Below, in pieces: positions 60,453 to 64,000 of a DNA stretch of 64,000 bases. This DNA is from an uncultured Sutterella sp. (GTDB lineage: Bacteria > Pseudomonadota > Gammaproteobacteria > Burkholderiales > Burkholderiaceae_F). Position numbers and translations under genes: made by a program. The DNA lies in assembly GCA_902463725.1 (NCBI GenBank), contig CABQGK010000004.1:1-64000 (forward strand), written 5' to 3'. The notes under the pieces are model-generated. The model was not told the origin of the DNA. It saw nothing but the letters and a program-made list of their open reading frames with translations, and searched no databases. Every line of letters begins with the position of its first letter. Position 1 is the first letter of the stretch.

Positions 60453-61352
60453 GTGCAGGCAATAACAGTAGAGAACGCAAGAAAACGCTATGCGAGCGGC
60501 ACGGTGGCGCTCGACGGGGTGAGTTTTTCCGTGCAAGAGGGGGAGTTTTTTGGACTCTTGGGCCCGAATGGGGCAGGAAAAAGCACCCTCATCAGTGCGA
60601 TGGCGGGACTTTTGGACCTCACAGAGGGTCGCATCACGGTGATGGGCCACGATGTGGCCCACGCGCGCCGCGCGGCGGCGCTCAGCCTTGGGGTGGTGCC
60701 GCAGGAAATAACGTTTGATTTGTTTCTGACGGTACGCGAAACGCTTCAGTATCAGTCGGGCTATTGGGGTATCCGAAATAATCAAGCCTGGGTTGGAGAA
60801 ATCTTGGAGCAACTCGGGCTCTCTTCGAAGGCCGACGCGATGGTGCGCTCGCTCTCGGGCGGCATGAAGCGGCGAGTGTTGGTGGCGCAGGCGCTTGTGC
60901 ATAAACCCCGTGTGATTGTGCTCGATGAACCCACGGCCGGCGTGGATGTGGAGTTGCGAGAAAACCTCTGGCAGCTCATTGGCGCGCTACATGCGCAAGG
61001 CACAACAGTGGTGCTCACCACACATTACCTTGAGGAGGCTCAGGCCATGTGCTCGCGTGTGGCGATCATGCAAAAGGGCAGAATTGCCGCGCTCGATACC
61101 ACAGAGCGGCTCTTGGCTGCGCATAACGAGCGACAGCTACTCTGTCGCTTGGAGGAGGGCGAGTTGCCCGAAGAGCTTGCGCCGTTGCTGCTGTCGCGTC
61201 GCGGACCAGAGCTCACCTTTCGCGCGCCTGATGCGCAAACTGCAGAGCGCGTACTTGCTGCGCTACGCACGAAGGGGGTGCGCATCTCGGGACTCACGAT
61301 TCGTGAGGCGCGTCTAGAGGATGTGTTCCTTGCCTTGACAGGAGAGCGATGA
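60453..61352 (+). CDS. ABC-2 type exporter, ATPase (YadG-like)
   Basis: 299 residues from GTG 60453 (GAGAG upstream). Walker A GPNGAGKST (about 39-47), signature SLSGGMKRR, Walker B VIVLDEPTAGVD, H-loop TTHYLEE. The C-terminal extension (LTIREARLEDVFLALTGER) is that of ABC-2 ATPases of the YadG/NodI group. Coupled to the next gene by an ATGA overlap. It follows tonB by 75 bases with no terminator, so it may still belong to the Fur operon and expel porphyrins or a siderophore-like compound; that is inference. Confidence 0.88.
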   Translation: MQAITVENARKRYASGTVALDGVSFSVQEGEFFGLLGPNGAGKSTLISAMAGLLDLTEGRITVMGHDVAHARRAAALSLGVVPQEITFDLFLTVRETLQYQSGYWGIRNNQAWVGEILEQLGLSSKADAMVRSLSGGMKRRVLVAQALVHKPRVIVLDEPTAGVDVELRENLWQLIGALHAQGTTVVLTTHYLEEAQAMCSRVAIMQKGRIAALDTTERLLAAHNERQLLCRLEEGELPEELAPLLLSRRGPELTFRAPDAQTAERVLAALRTKGVRISGLTIREARLEDVFLALTGER

Positions 61353-62110
61353 TGTGGGTGCCATTTTGGACGGTCTTTTTCAAAGAAACGCGCCGCTTTC
61401 TGCGTATTTGGATGCACACGGTGCTCGCCCCCGTGCTCACTGGCTCACTCTATCTGGTGATTTTCGGTGAAGCGCTGAGTCGGCATTTGCCGCTTTACGA
61501 AGGCGTGAACTATATCGACTTCATCATCCCGGGGCTCATCATGATGAGTGTGTTGCAGAACGCCTTTGCCAATACTGCGAGCTCCATCATTCAGGCCAAA
61601 ATTGGCGGCAGTCTCACCTTTATGTTGATGCCGCAGATTCCCGGTGCGGTGTTGGGCGCGGCCTTTTTACTATCGTCCGCGGTGCGTGCGACACTTGTTG
61701 GCGTGGGACTCTATGCGGTGTGCCTTTTTTGGGCCATGCCGCCCGTGCGTGAACCGGTGCTCCTTGTGCTCTTTGGACTCTGTGGCATTTTCATTATGGC
61801 TGCTTTTGGCCTCATAACGGCGCTTTGGGCGGAGAAATACGACCAGATGGGCGCAGTTCAGAACTTTGTCATCATGCCGCTTACGTTTCTCTCGGGCGTC
61901 TTTTATTCCACTAACTCACTGCCGCCCTTTTGGCAGCGCCTGAGCGAACTCAATCCTTTCTTCTACTTGGTGGATGGCTTTCGCGCAGGGTTTTTCGGCG
62001 TTGAGCACACCTCGGTGATGCTAAGTCTTGCAGTGGTCATTGCGGCCACGGCGGCGAGTGTTGCTGCCGCGCTTCTTTTACTCTCTCGCGGCTGGCGCAT
62101 TCGCGCCTAG
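61349..62110 (+). CDS. ABC-2 type exporter, permease (YadH-like)
   Basis: 253 residues with six membrane helices. FIIPGLIMMSVLQNAFANTASSI and the C-terminal PLTFLSGVFYSTNSLPPFWQRLSELNPF are diagnostic of ABC-2 permeases (split for length: FLSGVFYSTNSLPPFW). GGAGAG precedes the start; ATG at 61352 is equally possible. It pairs with the preceding ATPase. The substrate is unknown. Confidence 0.88.
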   Translation: MMWVPFWTVFFKETRRFLRIWMHTVLAPVLTGSLYLVIFGEALSRHLPLYEGVNYIDFIIPGLIMMSVLQNAFANTASSIIQAKIGGSLTFMLMPQIPGAVLGAAFLLSSAVRATLVGVGLYAVCLFWAMPPVREPVLLVLFGLCGIFIMAAFGLITALWAEKYDQMGAVQNFVIMPLTFLSGVFYSTNSLPPFWQRLSELNPFFYLVDGFRAGFFGVEHTSVMLSLAVVIAATAASVAAALLLLSRGWRIRA

Positions 62111-62269
62111 TGCTCTTGCTGCGCAAGACCTAGTAGAAGCACGGATTGCAAGTAGTAGCCTTCGTAGGCGACAATAAACCGATTGTGCGTCTTCGCGGAC
62201 CAGATTGCTTGCGCAGCGCTGAGGCGCCTCACTTTCACCCCGTCCTTTCTCACCACTAGGAGCCCAACC

Positions 62270-63715
62270 ATGTCAGCTGAGTATGATGAGTATGTCTCGC
62301 AATACGGCTACCCGTTTGATGAAAATGCCTTTACGGCGGAGCAAGTTTCTTACTTTCTTGTGATACACGAGGAAGAAATAACGCTTGCCGATGCGATTGA
62401 GCGGCTTTCGACGGATCGACGCCTCGATGTGCTCAATATCGAAAAGACGGAGGATTTCGTGAAATTTGCCGTCGAGTATCAGGGGCGTATTTGGCGAGGA
62501 GCCCTCCATATTGATGAAACCGACTACGACCCATTCAACAGCAACATGCGTCAGGAAGGCTTCATGGAAGGGGAGCTGATGCAATGTCGCTCGCGCTCGC
62601 GTCAGCGCTTGACGGTGACGCTCGAATTCACGCCGCGGATTCTTGCCTCGCTCAAATTGCAATTCTTGCTCAGTGAGATCTTCGCGCCCAAGATGTTGCT
62701 CTTGGTTGATACCAATGCGTACTGTATCTACCATGCGCGAGCCTGTCACTTCTTTGCGAACCTCAAAGCGGAGTTGCCGATTGAGGTGCTCTACGGTTTC
62801 CATGGTGTGGCGGCAGAAGAGGGCGAGCAAGTGTGGATTCACACGCATGGGCTTTATCGAGCGGGGCTTCCGGATATCGAAATTATTGGGCTCAATCGGG
62901 AGCTCATCAATGAGCGCATGCAACTCGTTGCGAGCTATGTGCGCTCCATGGTGGATGATCGTCTCGCCGAAGGCGCTGAATGGCCTGAACCCACGGTGGA
63001 TTTTGATGATTTTCCTGCTGACAAAACAGAAGACATTCTCTCGATGATTGGCTTTGAAGCCGTGGGTGCCTCGTTCAATGAACGCGAGGGGCTTGGGTTG
63101 ACGACACTGCCTTGGCAGGCAGTGGTTGAAGTCGAAGAAGGCGATGGCACGCTCACCATCGGTGGACTTGATTCCCGCGAGGATGGAGAACACACAAATC
63201 CCTCTGGCGCGCTTGTTGGCGTCTTCCTAAACGGAGAGGAAGATGAGCGTGACGAGGATTCAACTGAGGCTGAGTACGAGCTACGCTCGCTTGACGAGTT
63301 CAATGATGAGTTGGCCAAACCCACGCTCATGATCTACTACTCGGATGAGGCGAGTGCAGCGATGCGTGAGCTCGCTGCTGAAAGTACGCCTTGGCTCGAG
63401 AAGGCGGTGAAGGTTCGTGAAGTGTTTGGCGAAGAGGCTCAGATCATCGTGAAGGCGGGGCTCGCACCCAATAAGTCGCTCGACAATAACCCGCCCGCGC
63501 TCGAGCATTGTTGGTTCAACCTCGAGTCGATCAACGGGGATACTTTCCGCGGCCGCCTCATGCATGACGTCTTTTACATTGAGGGTGCCAAAGAGGGCGA
63601 TGTGCTCGAGGTGCCGCTCTCACAGGTGAGCGACTGGAGCTTCCTTGGCGCGGGTCCAGGGCGCGCGTATCAACTTGACATGATGCTTGAAGCGATCCGA
63701 GCGAAATCGAGCTAG
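62270..63715 (+). CDS. DUF4026/DUF2314 domain protein
   Basis: 481 residues from ATG 62270 (AGGAG upstream; an open frame from 62183 has no homology). The N-terminal ~300 residues resemble DUF4026 (LLLVDTNAYCIYHARACHFFAN, IHTHGLYRAGLPDIEIIGL). The C terminus (LEHCWFNLESINGDTFRG, VLEVPLSQVSDWSFLG) matches DUF2314, a small beta domain of unknown role. Cytoplasmic and acidic; no enzymatic motif seen. Function unknown. It is the last rightward gene before a bidirectional terminator. Confidence 0.7.
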   Translation: MSAEYDEYVSQYGYPFDENAFTAEQVSYFLVIHEEEITLADAIERLSTDRRLDVLNIEKTEDFVKFAVEYQGRIWRGALHIDETDYDPFNSNMRQEGFMEGELMQCRSRSRQRLTVTLEFTPRILASLKLQFLLSEIFAPKMLLLVDTNAYCIYHARACHFFANLKAELPIEVLYGFHGVAAEEGEQVWIHTHGLYRAGLPDIEIIGLNRELINERMQLVASYVRSMVDDRLAEGAEWPEPTVDFDDFPADKTEDILSMIGFEAVGASFNEREGLGLTTLPWQAVVEVEEGDGTLTIGGLDSREDGEHTNPSGALVGVFLNGEEDERDEDSTEAEYELRSLDEFNDELAKPTLMIYYSDEASAAMRELAAESTPWLEKAVKVREVFGEEAQIIVKAGLAPNKSLDNNPPALEHCWFNLESINGDTFRGRLMHDVFYIEGAKEGDVLEVPLSQVSDWSFLGAGPGRAYQLDMMLEAIRAKSS

Positions 63716-63740
63716 TCGCCGCTGCTCAATAAGCTAAGCT

Positions 63741-63786
63741 AAAAGGCGCCGCAGTGTCTTTACCAAGAGACTTGCTGGCGCCTTTT
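63741..63786. terminator. Bidirectional terminator
   Basis: AAAAGGCGCC (63741-63750) pairs with GGCGCCTTTT (63777-63786), with a further GTCTT/AAGAC inner stem. It serves the convergent genes on both sides. Confidence 0.8.
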
Positions 63787-63801
63787 CATTGTTGCCGAAA
63801 C

Positions 63802-64000
63802 TTAGTGCGGCTTTGCCGAATAGTCGAAATGGTGGCAATCGTTGCACATCAAGCGCGGCTCTCCTTGCCAAACATGACACGCATCGCACTGTACGTCAGC
63901 CATGTGAGATGCGTGAGGATTTGGTTTCAGTTTGGCGGTTTTCTCGGCTAGCGCCTGATAGCTACCATTTGCGTGGCAGCTGAGACATTGCGTCATGGCT
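63802..64000 (-). CDS. Multiheme cytochrome c, C-terminal part
   Basis: The reverse strand is open from the right edge to a stop at 63802. It shows CLSCH, CDACH and CNDCH heme sites and ends CHHFDYSAKPH, similar to the QCHxFDFKV ends of the cytochromes at 13.0 and 20.4 kb. It is therefore probably a third small tetraheme cytochrome, missing its signal peptide and first heme here. The NPHASHMADVQCDACH spacing also matches the two paralogues. Confidence 0.85.
   Translation of the reverse strand, partial: AMTQCLSCHANGSYQALAEKTAKLKPNPHASHMADVQCDACHVWQGEPRLMCNDCHHFDYSAKPH

Noticed and set aside
1..64000. tRNA or rRNA genes
   Set aside because: I looked for T-loop and acceptor-stem patterns while reading and found none I could support.

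Overview
The window looks like DNA of an anaerobic, asaccharolytic betaproteobacterium of the gut family Sutterellaceae (Sutterella/Parasutterella type). This is inferred from gene content: Burkholderiales-type 16-strand porins, several exported flavoprotein reductases or dehydrogenases, small periplasmic tetraheme cytochromes, a membrane formate dehydrogenase, and amino-acid and dicarboxylate transporters, with no sugar catabolism. No rRNA or tRNA gene was found.

Layout. 1-12.6 kb: a fragment of a ureidoglycine aminohydrolase gene, a candidate Fur-controlled small RNA, a porin with an exported FMN/FAD reductase and its divergent LysR regulator, a truncated flavoprotein gene, an M20 amidohydrolase, an MFS carrier, a DcuC-type carrier with a second porin, and a GntR regulator. 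13-20 kb: a tetraheme cytochrome, a glutamate symporter with a gamma-glutamyltransferase, a LysE exporter with a LysR regulator, a Spy-like protein and a ModE-like regulator. 20-29.6 kb: an exported FMN hydroxyacid dehydrogenase with its own tetraheme cytochrome, a DUF945 protein, two Tat-exported flavoprotein reductases and a TtrS/TtrR-like two-component system. 29.7-36.6 kb: formate dehydrogenase fdnGHI with fdhE and fdhD. 37-42.2 kb: an M16 protease, RarD and an AEC carrier.

42.2-50.4 kb is a replication and partition region. It holds a plasmid-type initiator (RepA, RPA family), ParA, ParB and a small HTH protein, a DnaA-box cluster, and more than 4 kb of ordered repeats. Two short motifs dominate: a 16-bp directional one (A, ATGTACTTTACGTGCA) and a 12-bp palindrome (B, TGCACATGTGCA). 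Over about 750 bp they alternate every ~50 bp with unrelated spacers; further on B sits in a ~147-bp tandem satellite. All 16 genes between 19.2 and 42.2 kb point left and all 17 from repA to 63.7 kb point right, as expected around a working bidirectional origin. The replicon is probably a chromid/second chromosome or a chromosome with a plasmid-type origin.

50.4-62.1 kb is a Fur-box-headed heme operon: radical-SAM HutW, a TonB-dependent receptor, an energy-coupling-factor (ECF) importer, HutX, a flavodoxin, ExbB, ExbD, TonB and an ABC-2 exporter pair. Combining a TonB receptor with an ECF importer is unusual. The window ends with a DUF4026/DUF2314 protein and a partial multiheme cytochrome.

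How it works together (inference): formate and hydroxyacids donate electrons to quinone or periplasmic hemes. The tetraheme cytochromes relay them to exported flavoproteins that reduce small organic acceptors admitted by porins. The two-component system appears to co-regulate one cytochrome with one reductase through a shared 7-2-7 palindrome. Heme for the cytochromes and iron for the Fe-S proteins would come through the Fur operon.
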